Positions 32,545 to 41,342 of a stretch of DNA of 64,000 bases are shown in pieces. Origin of the DNA: Streptomyces sp. LUP47B (GTDB lineage: Bacteria; Actinomycetota; Actinomycetes; Streptomycetales; Streptomycetaceae). The stretch lies in contig NZ_MJAH01000012.1 in assembly GCF_001746295.1 (NCBI RefSeq), positions 228,607 to 292,606 on the forward strand. Direction: 5' to 3'. Both the position numbers and the translations under genes were made by a program. The notes under the pieces were generated by a model. That model was not told where the DNA came from. It saw only the letters and a program-made list of their open reading frames with translations, and did no database searches. The stretch's first letter is position 1; each line of letters opens with the position of its first letter.

Positions 32545-35370
32545 CTACGGTCGGCGCCCCGCCGCCAGCCGGACGATGTCCACCCGGGAGCGGATCCCGA
32601 GCTTGCGGTAGACCCGGGTGAGGGTCGCCTCGACCGTCTTCACGCTGATGAACAGCCGTGCGGCTATCTCCCGGTTGGTGGCGCCCTCCATGACGAGCGC
32701 GGCCACCTGACGCTCCATCGAGGCCAGCCCTTCGAGCCCCTGGAGCCCTTCCAGACCGTCCGGCGCGGCGGTGGGCGCGGGCTCCGGCTCCGTCGGCCGG
32801 GCCAGCGCGGCCGCCTCCACCTGGCGCAGCCAGGGCAGCGCCCGGCAGCGCCTGAAGAGCCGGGCCGCCTCGTCGTACGACGTCGGCCCCGGCCGCCGGG
32901 TGCGCAGCTGGGCCAGGGCGAAGGCGGCGCGCGCCTCCTCCAGGCCGTGGCCCAGCTTGGCGAGACGATCCTGCACGGACGTCAACTGGACCAGCGCCGC
33001 CTCGTGTTCACCGCGCGCCGCCCGCACCAGTGCCTCGGCCCGGTCCAGTACGGCGAGCACGCTCTCCCGGCCCAGCCGGAGCGCGTTCACCCGCGTCACG
33101 TCGATGACGTCCTGCGCCTCACCGGTCTCCCCGATGCGTACGAGGGCCTCGGCGAGGTCGCCCTGCCAGCGGCCGCGCGCCGGGTCCGTGATGCCGAGCC
33201 CGTGCTCCAGCTCGCGCACCCGGCGCAGCGAACGCACCGCGCCCTGCGCGTCCCCGGCGACGAGCTGCGCGTACCCGAGGGCGGTCAGGCCCCGGGACTC
33301 GTACATCTGGTCGCCGTTCTCCTCGGCGTGGTCGACCGCCTCCCGGGCGAGTTCGAGCGCCCGCTCGACCTGGCCGCCCGAGGCCTCCGCGAGGGAGGCG
33401 AGCACGGCCGAGGCCACCTCGCCGATCCCGGTGTCCCGGGCCATCATCAGGCTCTCCCGGGCCAGGTCGAGCGCGCGCCCGCAGTGCCCCGAGCGCAGTT
33501 CGGTCTCGGCCAGCCCGCGCAGGAAGTGCACCTCGCTCTCGACCGAACCGCGCCGCCGCACCTCACGCAGCAGCGCGGTGACCGTCGCGCGGGCCTCGGG
33601 CAGCTGGTCGCTCATGATCAGCCAGCGGAAGCGGGAGTACCCGGCGCCGTTGTGATGGCTGGACACCCGCGGGTCCTGGGGCTCCTTCAGGGCGCGCTTG
33701 ATGGTCGCGGGGGCGTCCGGATGGCCCATGAGGGTCTCCAGCTGGGCCTGGAAGGACAGCGCCATCAGTTCGTTGTAGCGGTCGCCGGCCCGCGCGGCCA
33801 GGGCGGCCGAGTGCGCGGCCTCCCCGCGGGCCTCGACGAAGTCGCCCTCGACGAGCAGGGCCCGCCAGGCCAGCTGGTAGCGGATCAGGGCGAGCAGTTC
33901 GGGGTCGTCGCCCGCGTCGGCCAGCGCCTGCGGGAAGACCGCGTCGACCTCCGTCATGGCGTGACCCGCGGTGTCGATCACGATGATCCAGGCCCGCACC
34001 CGGTCCGCGGGCACGGTGGCGCGGCTGAGCACGTCCCGGGCGATGTCCCGGGCCAGGTCCAGCTCACCGGCGGTGATCGCGTCCTCGGCCGCCGCGAGCC
34101 GCCGTACGTCAGGGGCGGGCACACTGTCGGCCGGGGTGTGCCGGGCCGACAGCAGCCCGAGGGAGGCGGCCATCGAGGGTGCGCCGCGGTCCCGGGCCAG
34201 GGTCGCGGCCTCGGCGAGCCGGGCGGCCACCTCGGGGTCAGTGCCGACGGTCGCGAGGGCGAGATGGCGGGCCCGCTCGATCGGGTCGGAGGCGGCCGTG
34301 GACAGCGCCCGGTGCGCGTCCCGCCGGTCCTGCGCGGGCGCTTCCGCGTACAGCGCGGCCGAGATCAGCGGATGCGCGAACCGTACGGCGGGACCCTCGG
34401 CCTCCGTCGCGAGCAGGCCCAGCGCGGCCGCCTGCGCCATCTCCGCCTCGGCGTCCCTGCGGCCGGCCGCGTGCAGCAGGGCCGGGGTGGGACGGGCGCC
34501 CGCGCTCGCCACCAGGAGGGTGCGGCGGGCCTCCTCGGACAGCATCTCCAGACGGCTGAGTACCAGGGCCCGCAGCGAGGTGGGCACCGGCAGCGGCTCA
34601 CCGGGGCGGGACGGGGTCGGGTTCTCGGTGAGCGCGCGGCCGAGTTCCAGGGCGTAGAACGGGTTGCCGCCGCTGGTGCGGTGGATGTCCCGGACGGTGG
34701 AGCGCTGCAGGCCGGTGTAGCCGCGGTGGTCGAGCAGCGCGGCCACCTGGGCGCGGGTGAGCGGGTTGAAGCGGACGGCGAGACTGTCCGGCGGCAACGC
34801 GCGTAGATGCCGGTCGTACTCGGGACCGTCGGTCCGGACCGCGCACAGCATCCGGACGGGGATGTCACCGAGCCTGCGGGCGGCGAAGCCGAGCAGCTCC
34901 AGGCTCGCGGGGTCCAGCCACTGGACGTCGTCGGCGACGACCAGGACGGGGCCCTCGGCGGCGAGGGCGCGCAGCGCCGAGAGCACGGCCAGGCGCAGGG
35001 CGAGGCCGTCGCGCTGGAGGGTGGACTCGCCGCGTCCGGTCAGCGCCGACTCGAGGGCGGTGCGCTGGGCGGCGGGCAGCTTGTCGGAGACGTCGTCGAG
35101 GACCAGACCGAAGAGGTCGGCCAGGGCCAGGAAGGGGAGATGGGATTCCGACTCGGTGGACGAGCAGCGCAACACGGTGTGGGCCGCTTCGCCGTATTCG
35201 GCGGCCAGGGCCCGTAGGACGGTCGACTTTCCAATTCCGGCCGGGCCGTGCAGGAGCACGCTGCCGCCGCGGGCCAGCTGCTCACGGGCCTGTCCGAACA
35301 GCTCGTCCCGGCCTATGACCAGGTCAGGGCGGCATCTCGCGGGCTCCTGGAAGTCGCGTGGCACGGTCAC
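32545..35370 (-). CDS. LAL-type LuxR regulator
   Basis: The protein has 941 residues from a GTG preceded by GGAGGGGAGCG. The P-loop is HGPAGIGKSTVLRAL (about 40-54), Walker B VLVVADDVQWLDP, and a long TPR-like middle covers about 330-850. The C-terminal LuxR HTH is at about 882-935 (MERQVAALVMEGATNREIAA, RLFISVKTVEATLTRVYRKL). It is a third regulator of the same class as those at 13-19 kb, but not adjacent to them. The AT-richer leader carries a widely spaced 11-bp inverted repeat that may be an autoregulatory site. Its target genes are unknown. Confidence 0.92.
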   Translation of the reverse strand: MTVPRDFQEPARCRPDLVIGRDELFGQAREQLARGGSVLLHGPAGIGKSTVLRALAAEYGEAAHTVLRCSSTESESHLPFLALADLFGLVLDDVSDKLPAAQRTALESALTGRGESTLQRDGLALRLAVLSALRALAAEGPVLVVADDVQWLDPASLELLGFAARRLGDIPVRMLCAVRTDGPEYDRHLRALPPDSLAVRFNPLTRAQVAALLDHRGYTGLQRSTVRDIHRTSGGNPFYALELGRALTENPTPSRPGEPLPVPTSLRALVLSRLEMLSEEARRTLLVASAGARPTPALLHAAGRRDAEAEMAQAAALGLLATEAEGPAVRFAHPLISAALYAEAPAQDRRDAHRALSTAASDPIERARHLALATVGTDPEVAARLAEAATLARDRGAPSMAASLGLLSARHTPADSVPAPDVRRLAAAEDAITAGELDLARDIARDVLSRATVPADRVRAWIIVIDTAGHAMTEVDAVFPQALADAGDDPELLALIRYQLAWRALLVEGDFVEARGEAAHSAALAARAGDRYNELMALSFQAQLETLMGHPDAPATIKRALKEPQDPRVSSHHNGAGYSRFRWLIMSDQLPEARATVTALLREVRRRGSVESEVHFLRGLAETELRSGHCGRALDLARESLMMARDTGIGEVASAVLASLAEASGGQVERALELAREAVDHAEENGDQMYESRGLTALGYAQLVAGDAQGAVRSLRRVRELEHGLGITDPARGRWQGDLAEALVRIGETGEAQDVIDVTRVNALRLGRESVLAVLDRAEALVRAARGEHEAALVQLTSVQDRLAKLGHGLEEARAAFALAQLRTRRPGPTSYDEAARLFRRCRALPWLRQVEAAALARPTEPEPAPTAAPDGLEGLQGLEGLASMERQVAALVMEGATNREIAARLFISVKTVEATLTRVYRKLGIRSRVDIVRLAAGRRP

Positions 35371-35411
35371 CGCTCCCCTCCCTGGGTCGTGTCCTGGCCA
35401 ATATTAGGCAA

Positions 35412-35486
35412 GGTGCTTTGAAATTCGGCGGGAAGACGTGGTGAGGGAAATAACAACCGGTTCCGCATGGAAAAATTCAAAGCACC
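35412..35486. promoter_or_regulatory. Widely spaced 11-bp inverted repeat upstream of the LAL gene
   Basis: GGTGCTTTGAA (35412-35422) and its exact reverse complement TTCAAAGCACC (35476-35486) flank 53 bases. Their centres are 64 bp apart, about six helical turns. The region is unusually AT-rich for this genome. Confidence 0.5.
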
Positions 35487-35533
35487 CGCGAATGAATGAG
35501 ATGTCTACGAATGTTACGGGAGGAGCCGGGTTG

Positions 35534-36364
35534 TCACGGGAGCAGTCCCGCCCGGCGTGCGGCGACCACCGCCTCTCCACGGGTCCTGGCGCCGAGTTTC
35601 CGCATGGCCGACCGCAGGTACGCCTTCACGGTCTCGGCTCCCACGCCCAGCCTGCCCGCCGCCGCGGCGTTCGTCGCCCCGGCCGCCACGCAGGCCAGGA
35701 CGTCCAGCTCGCGGGGCGCGAGAGCGATGCCCTTGGAGGTCACGGCATCCGGGGTCAGGAGCGCGCAGGCGTCGAGCAGGTCGGCCCGCAGCGCCGGGTC
35801 GCCGATCCGCGGGGCCAGCGCCCGCAGCGCCGCGTGCGCCTCCCGGACCTGCTCCCACGTGGCGGAGTCGGCACGCCGCGGCGTGGCCCGCACCGCCACC
35901 AGCACGTCCCGCGCCTCGTCATCGACGACCAGCGCCTGCTCCACGTCCCGCGCCGCGTCCACCGCCGCCGTCAGCATGCGGTCGCCGAGCGGCCGGGCGT
36001 CCCGCAGAGCGCCGTACAGCACGCCCCGCACCCGGCGCCGTACGACCACCGGCACGGCCAGCACCGAGCGCAGCCCCTCGGCGGCGACGGGGGCGTCGTA
36101 CTCATGGCTGATCTGCCGGGACATGGAGTAGTCCGCCACGGCGCACGGGCGGGCCAGCGCGACCGCCTTGCCGCCCAGGCCGTTGCCCGAGGTCACCGCG
36201 AGCGCGAGGAGCGAGGTGGTGCCCGTACCGCTCAGCTCGCTGATCCGGATCCGCGACCGGTCGGGCTCGACCAGACCGCCGAAGGCGACCGGAAGCCCCG
36301 TCGTGCGCCGCAGCCGCACGAGTGCCCGCCGGATCTCGACCGCTCCGCCCGCGTTCACTGACAC
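35534..36364 (-). CDS. GAF-LuxR transcriptional regulator
   Basis: About 276 residues from a GTG at 36364; a second GTG at 36358 is equally possible, and neither has a strong ribosome site. A GAF-like domain covers about 25-150 (FGGLVEPDRSRIRISELSGT, SVLAVPVVVRRRVRGVLYGA). A LuxR HTH follows at about 215-270 (LAPRELDVLACVAAGATNAA, then VGAETVKAYLRSAMRKLGAR). It is divergent from the acyl-CoA synthetase pair starting at 36482, across only 117 bases, so it probably controls them. Similar genes lie beside benzoate- or aromatic-acid CoA ligases in actinomycetes, as I recall. Confidence 0.85.
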   Translation of the reverse strand: MSVNAGGAVEIRRALVRLRRTTGLPVAFGGLVEPDRSRIRISELSGTGTTSLLALAVTSGNGLGGKAVALARPCAVADYSMSRQISHEYDAPVAAEGLRSVLAVPVVVRRRVRGVLYGALRDARPLGDRMLTAAVDAARDVEQALVVDDEARDVLVAVRATPRRADSATWEQVREAHAALRALAPRIGDPALRADLLDACALLTPDAVTSKGIALAPRELDVLACVAAGATNAAAAGRLGVGAETVKAYLRSAMRKLGARTRGEAVVAARRAGLLP

Positions 36365-36481
36365 CTGCTCGTCCCTTCGCTGCGGCACACACCCCCGTTC
36401 GGGGGTAGTGAGACCTGCATCACGGATTACACGATGGCAGAGAGCCGCCCGGCAATGGTCCGGCACCAAGGAGGACGCAAG

Positions 36482-38149
36482 ATGACGGCTACGGAGGACT
36501 TCCGCGGGGCGCGGGACTTCCTGCTCCAGCACCGCGAGGACTACGCGACGGCGTACGAGGGCTTCGTCTGGCCCCGCCCGCAGCACTTCAACTGGGCGCT
36601 CGACTGGTTCGACGTCATCGCCGAGGGCAACGACCGCACGGCCCTGCACATCGTCGAGGAGGACGGCGGCGAGATCCGTCTCTCCTTCGCCGAGATGGCC
36701 GAACGGTCCAACCGGGTCGCCAACCTGCTGCGCGAGCGCGGGGTGGAGGCCGAGGACCGGATCCTGGTCATGCTGGGCAACCAGGCGGAACTGTGGGAGA
36801 CGGCCCTCGCCGCCATGAAGCTGCGTGCCGTCGTCATCCCGGCGACCCCGCTGCTCGGCCCCGCCGACCTGCGCGACCGCGTCGAGCGCGGCCGGGTGCG
36901 GCACGTCCTGGTGCGGGCCGAGGACACCGGCAAGTTCGACGAGGTGCCCGGCGACTACACGCGCACCGCCGTCGGCGGCGTACCGGAGGGCTGGCAGCCG
37001 TACGAGGACGCCTACACCGCCTCCGAGGAGTTCCTGCCCGACGGGCCGACCCTCGCCGACGACCCGCTGATGCTGTACTTCACCTCCGGGACGACAGCCC
37101 ACCCCAAGCTCGTCGAGCACACCCACACCTCGTACCCGATCGGGCACCTGGCGACCATGTACTGGATCGGCCTGAGGCCCGGTGACGTGCATCTGAACAT
37201 CTCCTCGCCGGGCTGGGCCAAGCACGCCTGGTCCAACCTGTTCGCGCCGTGGAACGCCGAGGCGACCGTCTTCATCCACAACTACACGCGCTTCGACGCG
37301 GGCCGTCTGATGTCCGAGATGGACCGGGCGGGGGTCACGACCTTCTGCGCACCGCCGACCGTGTGGCGCATGCTCATCCAGGCCGACCTGACCCAGCTGC
37401 GCCGAAAGCCGCGCGAGGTGGTGGCCGCGGGCGAGCCGCTGAACCCCGAGGTCATCGAGCAGGTCCGACGGGCCTGGGGCATCACCATCCGGGACGGCTT
37501 CGGCCAGACCGAGACGGCCGTCCAGGTCTCCAACAGCCCCGGGCAGGTGCTGAAGACCGGTTCCATGGGCCGTCCGAGCCCCGGCTACAAGGTGGAGCTC
37601 CTCGACCCGGTGTCCGGCGCGCCCGGCGCGGCCGAGGGCGAGATCGCGCTGGACCTGTCGGCCCGGCCTGTCGGCCTGATGACCGGCTACCACGGCGACC
37701 CGGACCGCACGGCGGAGGCGATGGCGGGCGGCTACTACCGGACCGGCGACGTGGCGTCGAGGGACGAGGAGGGGTACCTGACCTACATCGGGCGCAGCGA
37801 CGACGTCTTCAAGGCCTCCGACTACAAGATCAGCCCCTTCGAGCTGGAGAGCGCGCTCCTCGAACACGAGGCGGTGGCCGAGGCGGCCGTCGTGCCCGCG
37901 CCCGACGAGCTGCGGCTCGCGGTCCCGAAGGCGTACGTCGTGCTGGTGGAGGGCTGGGAGCCCGGTCCCGACACGGCCAAGGTGCTGTTCGAGCACTCCC
38001 GGGAGTCGCTGGCGCCGTACAAGCGGATCCGGCGGCTGGAGTTCGCGGAGCTGCCCAAGACGGTGTCCGGCAAGATCCGGCGGATCGAACTGCGTGAGGC
38101 GACGGCGGCGGGGTCGGACGCCGAGTACCGCGAGGAGGACTTCCGGTGA
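36482..38149 (+). CDS. AMP-forming acyl-CoA synthetase (medium-chain/aromatic type)
   Basis: The protein has 555 residues from an ATG with AAGGAGGACGC upstream. Motifs are the P-loop LMLYFTSGTTAHPKLVEHTH (about 196-215), DGFGQTE, the hinge YYRTGDVASRDEEGYLTYIG and the catalytic Lys in KTVSGKIRR. The order and spacing fit the MACS branch (benzoate or 2-aminobenzoate CoA ligases, medium-chain acyl-CoA synthetases). The enzyme makes acyl-AMP and then acyl-CoA. It overlaps the next synthetase by 4 bp. Substrates may be aromatic acids or fatty acids; the sequence does not decide. Confidence 0.9.
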   Translation: MTATEDFRGARDFLLQHREDYATAYEGFVWPRPQHFNWALDWFDVIAEGNDRTALHIVEEDGGEIRLSFAEMAERSNRVANLLRERGVEAEDRILVMLGNQAELWETALAAMKLRAVVIPATPLLGPADLRDRVERGRVRHVLVRAEDTGKFDEVPGDYTRTAVGGVPEGWQPYEDAYTASEEFLPDGPTLADDPLMLYFTSGTTAHPKLVEHTHTSYPIGHLATMYWIGLRPGDVHLNISSPGWAKHAWSNLFAPWNAEATVFIHNYTRFDAGRLMSEMDRAGVTTFCAPPTVWRMLIQADLTQLRRKPREVVAAGEPLNPEVIEQVRRAWGITIRDGFGQTETAVQVSNSPGQVLKTGSMGRPSPGYKVELLDPVSGAPGAAEGEIALDLSARPVGLMTGYHGDPDRTAEAMAGGYYRTGDVASRDEEGYLTYIGRSDDVFKASDYKISPFELESALLEHEAVAEAAVVPAPDELRLAVPKAYVVLVEGWEPGPDTAKVLFEHSRESLAPYKRIRRLEFAELPKTVSGKIRRIELREATAAGSDAEYREEDFR

Positions 38150-39735
38150 ACTCGTACACGCACGGCGTGAGCACGACGGAGCTGCTCGGCGACACCGTCG
38201 GCGACAACCTGGACCGGGCCGTGGCCGCCTGGCCGGAGCGCGAGGCGCTCGTCGACGTGCCGTCCGGACGGCGGTGGACGTACGCCCGGTTCGGCGCCGA
38301 GGTCGACGAGTTGGCGTCCGCGCTCCTCGCCTCGGGGGTGACCAAGGGTGACCGGGTGGGCATCTGGGCGGTCAACTGCCCCGAGTGGGTGCTGGTCCAG
38401 TACGCCACCGCCCGCATCGGCGCGGTCATGGTCAACATCAACCCGGCGTACCGCACCCACGAGGTCGAGTACGTCCTCAACCAGGCGGGGATCTCCCTGC
38501 TGTTCGCCTCGCTCAGCCACAAGAGCAGCGACTACCGGGCGATGGTCGACGAAGTGCGCGGCAGGTGCCGGGAGTTGCGGGAGGTCGTGTACTTCGGCCA
38601 TCCGAGCTGGGGGGAGTTGCTGGGGCGCGGCGGCGGCCGTGACGCGGCGTACCCGGAACTGTCCTGCGACGACCCGATCAACATCCAGTACACCTCGGGC
38701 ACGACGGGCTTCCCCAAGGGGGCCACCCTCTCCCACCACAACATCCTCAACAACGGTTACTTCGTCGGTGAGTTGATCGCCTACAGCGAGCAGGACCGGG
38801 TCTGCGTCCCGGTGCCCTTCTACCACTGCTTCGGCATGGTGATGGGCAACCTGGCGGCCACCTCGCACGGCGCCTGCGTGGTCATCCCGGCCCCGTCCTT
38901 CGACCCGGCGGCGACCCTGCGCGCGGTCCAGCAGGAGCGCTGCACCTCGCTGTACGGCGTTCCGACCATGTTCATCGCGGAGTTGAACCTCCCCGACTTC
39001 GCGACGTACGACCTCTCCTCCCTGCGCACCGGCATCATGGCGGGCTCGCCCTGCCCGGTGGAGGTGATGAAGCGGGTGGTCGCCGAGATGCACATGGCGG
39101 AGGTGTCCATCTGCTACGGCATGACGGAGACGTCCCCGGTGTCCCTGCAGACCCGCAGGGACGACGACCTCGAGCACCGCACCGGCACGGCCGGCCGCGT
39201 CCTGCCGCACATCGAGGTCAAGGTCGTCGACCCGGCGACCGGGGTCACCCAACCCCGGGGTTCGACAGGCGAGTTGTGTACCCGGGGCTACAGCGTGATG
39301 CTCGGCTACTGGGACGAGCCCGGGAAGACGGCGGAGGCCGTGGACGCCGGACGCTGGATGCACACCGGTGACCTGGCGGTGATGCGCGAGGACGGCTACG
39401 TCGAGATCGTCGGCCGCATCAAGGACATGATCATCCGGGGCGGCGAGAACATCTACCCGCGCGAGATCGAGGAGTTCCTCTACGGCCACCCGAAGATCGC
39501 GGACGTCCAGGTCGTCGGGGTGCCTCATGAGCGCTACGGCGAGGAGGTGCTGGCCTGCGTCATTCCACGGGACCCGGCGAACCCGCCGACCCTGGAGGAC
39601 CTCCGCGGCTTCTGCGAGGGCCGGCTGGCGCACTACAAGATCCCGAGCCGGCTGAAGATCCTCGACGCCTTCCCGATGACGGTGTCGGGCAAGGTGCGCA
39701 AGGTGGAGCTGCGGGAGACGTACGCGCAGGAGTGA
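38146..39735 (+). CDS. AMP-forming fatty acyl-CoA synthetase
   Basis: The protein has 529 residues; its GTG overlaps the preceding stop (GTGA). Motifs are INIQYTSGTTGFPKGATLSH (about 182-201), YGMTETSP (about 324), the Asp/Arg hinge GRIKDMIIRGGENIYPREIE and the catalytic Lys in MTVSGKVRKVELRE. It resembles FadD-like and malonyl/medium-chain ligases. Being co-translated with another ligase suggests both handle related acids, perhaps of different chain length. A 610-bp degenerate tandem repeat begins 21 bases after the stop. Confidence 0.9.
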   Translation: MNSYTHGVSTTELLGDTVGDNLDRAVAAWPEREALVDVPSGRRWTYARFGAEVDELASALLASGVTKGDRVGIWAVNCPEWVLVQYATARIGAVMVNINPAYRTHEVEYVLNQAGISLLFASLSHKSSDYRAMVDEVRGRCRELREVVYFGHPSWGELLGRGGGRDAAYPELSCDDPINIQYTSGTTGFPKGATLSHHNILNNGYFVGELIAYSEQDRVCVPVPFYHCFGMVMGNLAATSHGACVVIPAPSFDPAATLRAVQQERCTSLYGVPTMFIAELNLPDFATYDLSSLRTGIMAGSPCPVEVMKRVVAEMHMAEVSICYGMTETSPVSLQTRRDDDLEHRTGTAGRVLPHIEVKVVDPATGVTQPRGSTGELCTRGYSVMLGYWDEPGKTAEAVDAGRWMHTGDLAVMREDGYVEIVGRIKDMIIRGGENIYPREIEEFLYGHPKIADVQVVGVPHERYGEEVLACVIPRDPANPPTLEDLRGFCEGRLAHYKIPSRLKILDAFPMTVSGKVRKVELRETYAQE

Positions 39736-39755
39736 CCCCCGCCGACGGGTGCCGC

Positions 39756-40366
39756 GCAGGCCGCGCGCCTGGGGGTGGTTCCGGCCGGCTGGGTCGGGTG
39801 CGGCCGCCGGCGGCTTGTGGGCCGACCTCGGTGGTCGCCCTCGGCGTGGTGGAATCGCCGGCCGCCCCCGCAGGCCTCGTGTGCCGCATGCCCGGCGGTG
39901 GTCTCGGCCGGCGGGGCCGGGTGCGGCCACTGCAGGCTGCAAGTCGGCATCGGGGGTGCACCCGGTGTGGCGGAATGGGCGGCTGCATGCGGCAGCCGGG
40001 ACCGGAGGTCTCGCGTGGCGCATTGCCCGGCGGCTCTTCTGGCGGGCTGGCTGGGTGTGGCCATGGGCCTGTATCCGGCATGGGTGGCCGCACCGGCCGT
40101 GGGTCGGGCCGCAGGCCTCACAGGCCATGCGCCTGGGGGCGGTTGTGGCGGGTTGGCCGGGTGTGGCCGCCACTGGCTTGTAGGCCGGCGTCGGTGGGCG
40201 CACGCGGTGTGGCGGATTCGGTGGCTGCACGCGGCAGGCTGGACCGCAGGCCTCGCGTGCCGCTGTTGGGGCGGGCTGGATGGTGCGGCTGCCGCTGGGC
40301 GCTCGTCGGCGTCGGTGGGCGCACCCGGCGTGGTGGAATCGGTGGCCGCGGCCGGTAGGTCGGGCC
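39756..40366. repeat. Degenerate tandem repeat, five units of 107-135 bp
   Basis: Units run 39756-39869, 39870-40003, 40004-40110, 40111-40245 and 40246-40366. Most open with a version of GCAGGCCTCGCGTGCCGC. Most contain GG[CT]GTGGTGGAATCGGTGGC near the end and close with a form of GGTCGGGCC or GGCTGGACC. Unit lengths are not multiples of a fixed value and the frame drifts, so this does not look like a repeat protein. Open frames on both strands are by-products of high GC. No gene is recognisable between 39736 and 40482. Confidence 0.75.
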
Positions 40367-40482
40367 GCGCTTTGCTCGGGGCCCTGGTCGAGTTCTTCCT
40401 GTTCATCGGGGCCGCTGCCGGGGGTTCGGGTGTGGACGTCGGACGCGCAGGAGTCGCCGACTTGGGCCGAACCCCCCGCCGC

Positions 40483-41160
40483 CTACCCTCCCAGTTCGTC
40501 GGCCAGGGTGTTGACCGGTTGTGGTGTGCCCGTCAGGTCCAGGACGAACAGGGGGACGCCGAGGGAGTCGGCGCGGGCGCGGGCCTCCGTGGTGTAGCCG
40601 GCCAGCGAGAAGTACACGCAGTGCGCGGACTCCGTCATGGCCGTCAGCCACAGGCACTCCACGTCCCGCAGCGAGGCCGGCCGCACGGTCGGGTCCACCT
40701 GGGCCAGCAGCCCGCGGGCCGCGAGACCGATGCCGGACGGCGGCCGCTGGTCCGCGCGCCGGATGTCCTGGTAGCCGAGCCAGCGCAGATACAGCGCGGC
40801 GACGGTGACCGCGTCGCGCGCGGTGCGGATCGTGATCGGCTGGAAGGCGCGGCGCGGGGGAGCGGAGGCGTCCACGGCCGGCTCCGGGTCGGGGCAGCTG
40901 TTCCCGGTCACCGGAATCCGCAGGACCGTCCCGCAGGCACAGCCCAGCTCCGGCTGTGGCCACTCGGCCTTGCGGCCGCAGGCCGCGCACTCCACGGCGA
41001 CCCACGTCTCGTCCCACACCTGGTGGGTGACGGCCGTGGGCGCGGCGTGCCGGTCCAGCGGCAGGCAGACCGGGGCGCCGCACTCGCACGGGTACGACGG
41101 CGCCGCGTAGAGGTGCTCGCGCCGGCAGACCGGACAGCGCACCGACACGCTCTCGGACAT
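40483..41160 (-). CDS. Double zinc-ribbon protein with a degenerate Mrr-like nuclease domain
   Basis: About 225 residues from the ATG at 41160. Two zinc ribbons come first: CPVCRREHLY with CECGAPVC (about 9-32), and CAACGRKAEW with CACGTVLRIP (about 58-85). The C-terminal 110 residues look like the Mrr/restriction-endonuclease-like fold (YLRWLGYQDIRRADQRPPSG, VYFSLAGYTTEARARADSLG, then VPLFVLDLTG). The usual catalytic Asp and QxK are not present; the positions read SGIGLA and AQVDPT. A structural or regulatory nucleic-acid-binding role is therefore more likely than cleavage. It is divergent from gcl and may share the operator region. Confidence 0.65.
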   Translation of the reverse strand: MSESVSVRCPVCRREHLYAAPSYPCECGAPVCLPLDRHAAPTAVTHQVWDETWVAVECAACGRKAEWPQPELGCACGTVLRIPVTGNSCPDPEPAVDASAPPRRAFQPITIRTARDAVTVAALYLRWLGYQDIRRADQRPPSGIGLAARGLLAQVDPTVRPASLRDVECLWLTAMTESAHCVYFSLAGYTTEARARADSLGVPLFVLDLTGTPQPVNTLADELGG

Positions 41161-41248
41161 GGCCTCATCGTCCTCCAGGAGGCCCGCGTCTGTCCGTCTC
41201 TTGGCCACCTTCGTCTCTTGACGGCCCCGGCAAGCCCACCTACATTGC

Positions 41249-41284
41249 TTCCAGATAGTAGAAAAGTTATTCCGCAATACGGAA
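41249..41284 (+). promoter_or_regulatory. Tandem 15-bp operators of gcl
   Basis: TTCCGCAATACGGAA (41270-41284) is a near-perfect palindrome. A weaker copy, TTCCAGATAGTAGAA (41249-41263), begins exactly 21 bp before it. The hyi promoter has the same pair with the same spacing. Tandem sites on one helix face suit a tetrameric IclR-family regulator such as the allantoin-pathway repressor AllR; this assignment is inferred. Confidence 0.65.
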
Positions 41285-41342
41285 GTACTCACCGCGGGGC
41301 GCGACGGGAGTACGCATCCGACAGCCGAAGCAGGAGTACTCG

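Noticed and set aside
39756..40366. CRISPR-like array
   Set aside because: The units are 107-135 bp, degenerate throughout and without the alternation of identical short repeats and unique spacers; no cas genes are nearby.
39633..40406. Pro/Ala-rich 257-residue minus-strand protein over the tandem repeat
   Set aside because: The repeat units change frame relative to each other, there is no ribosome site, and the 3' end runs into the acyl-CoA synthetase gene.
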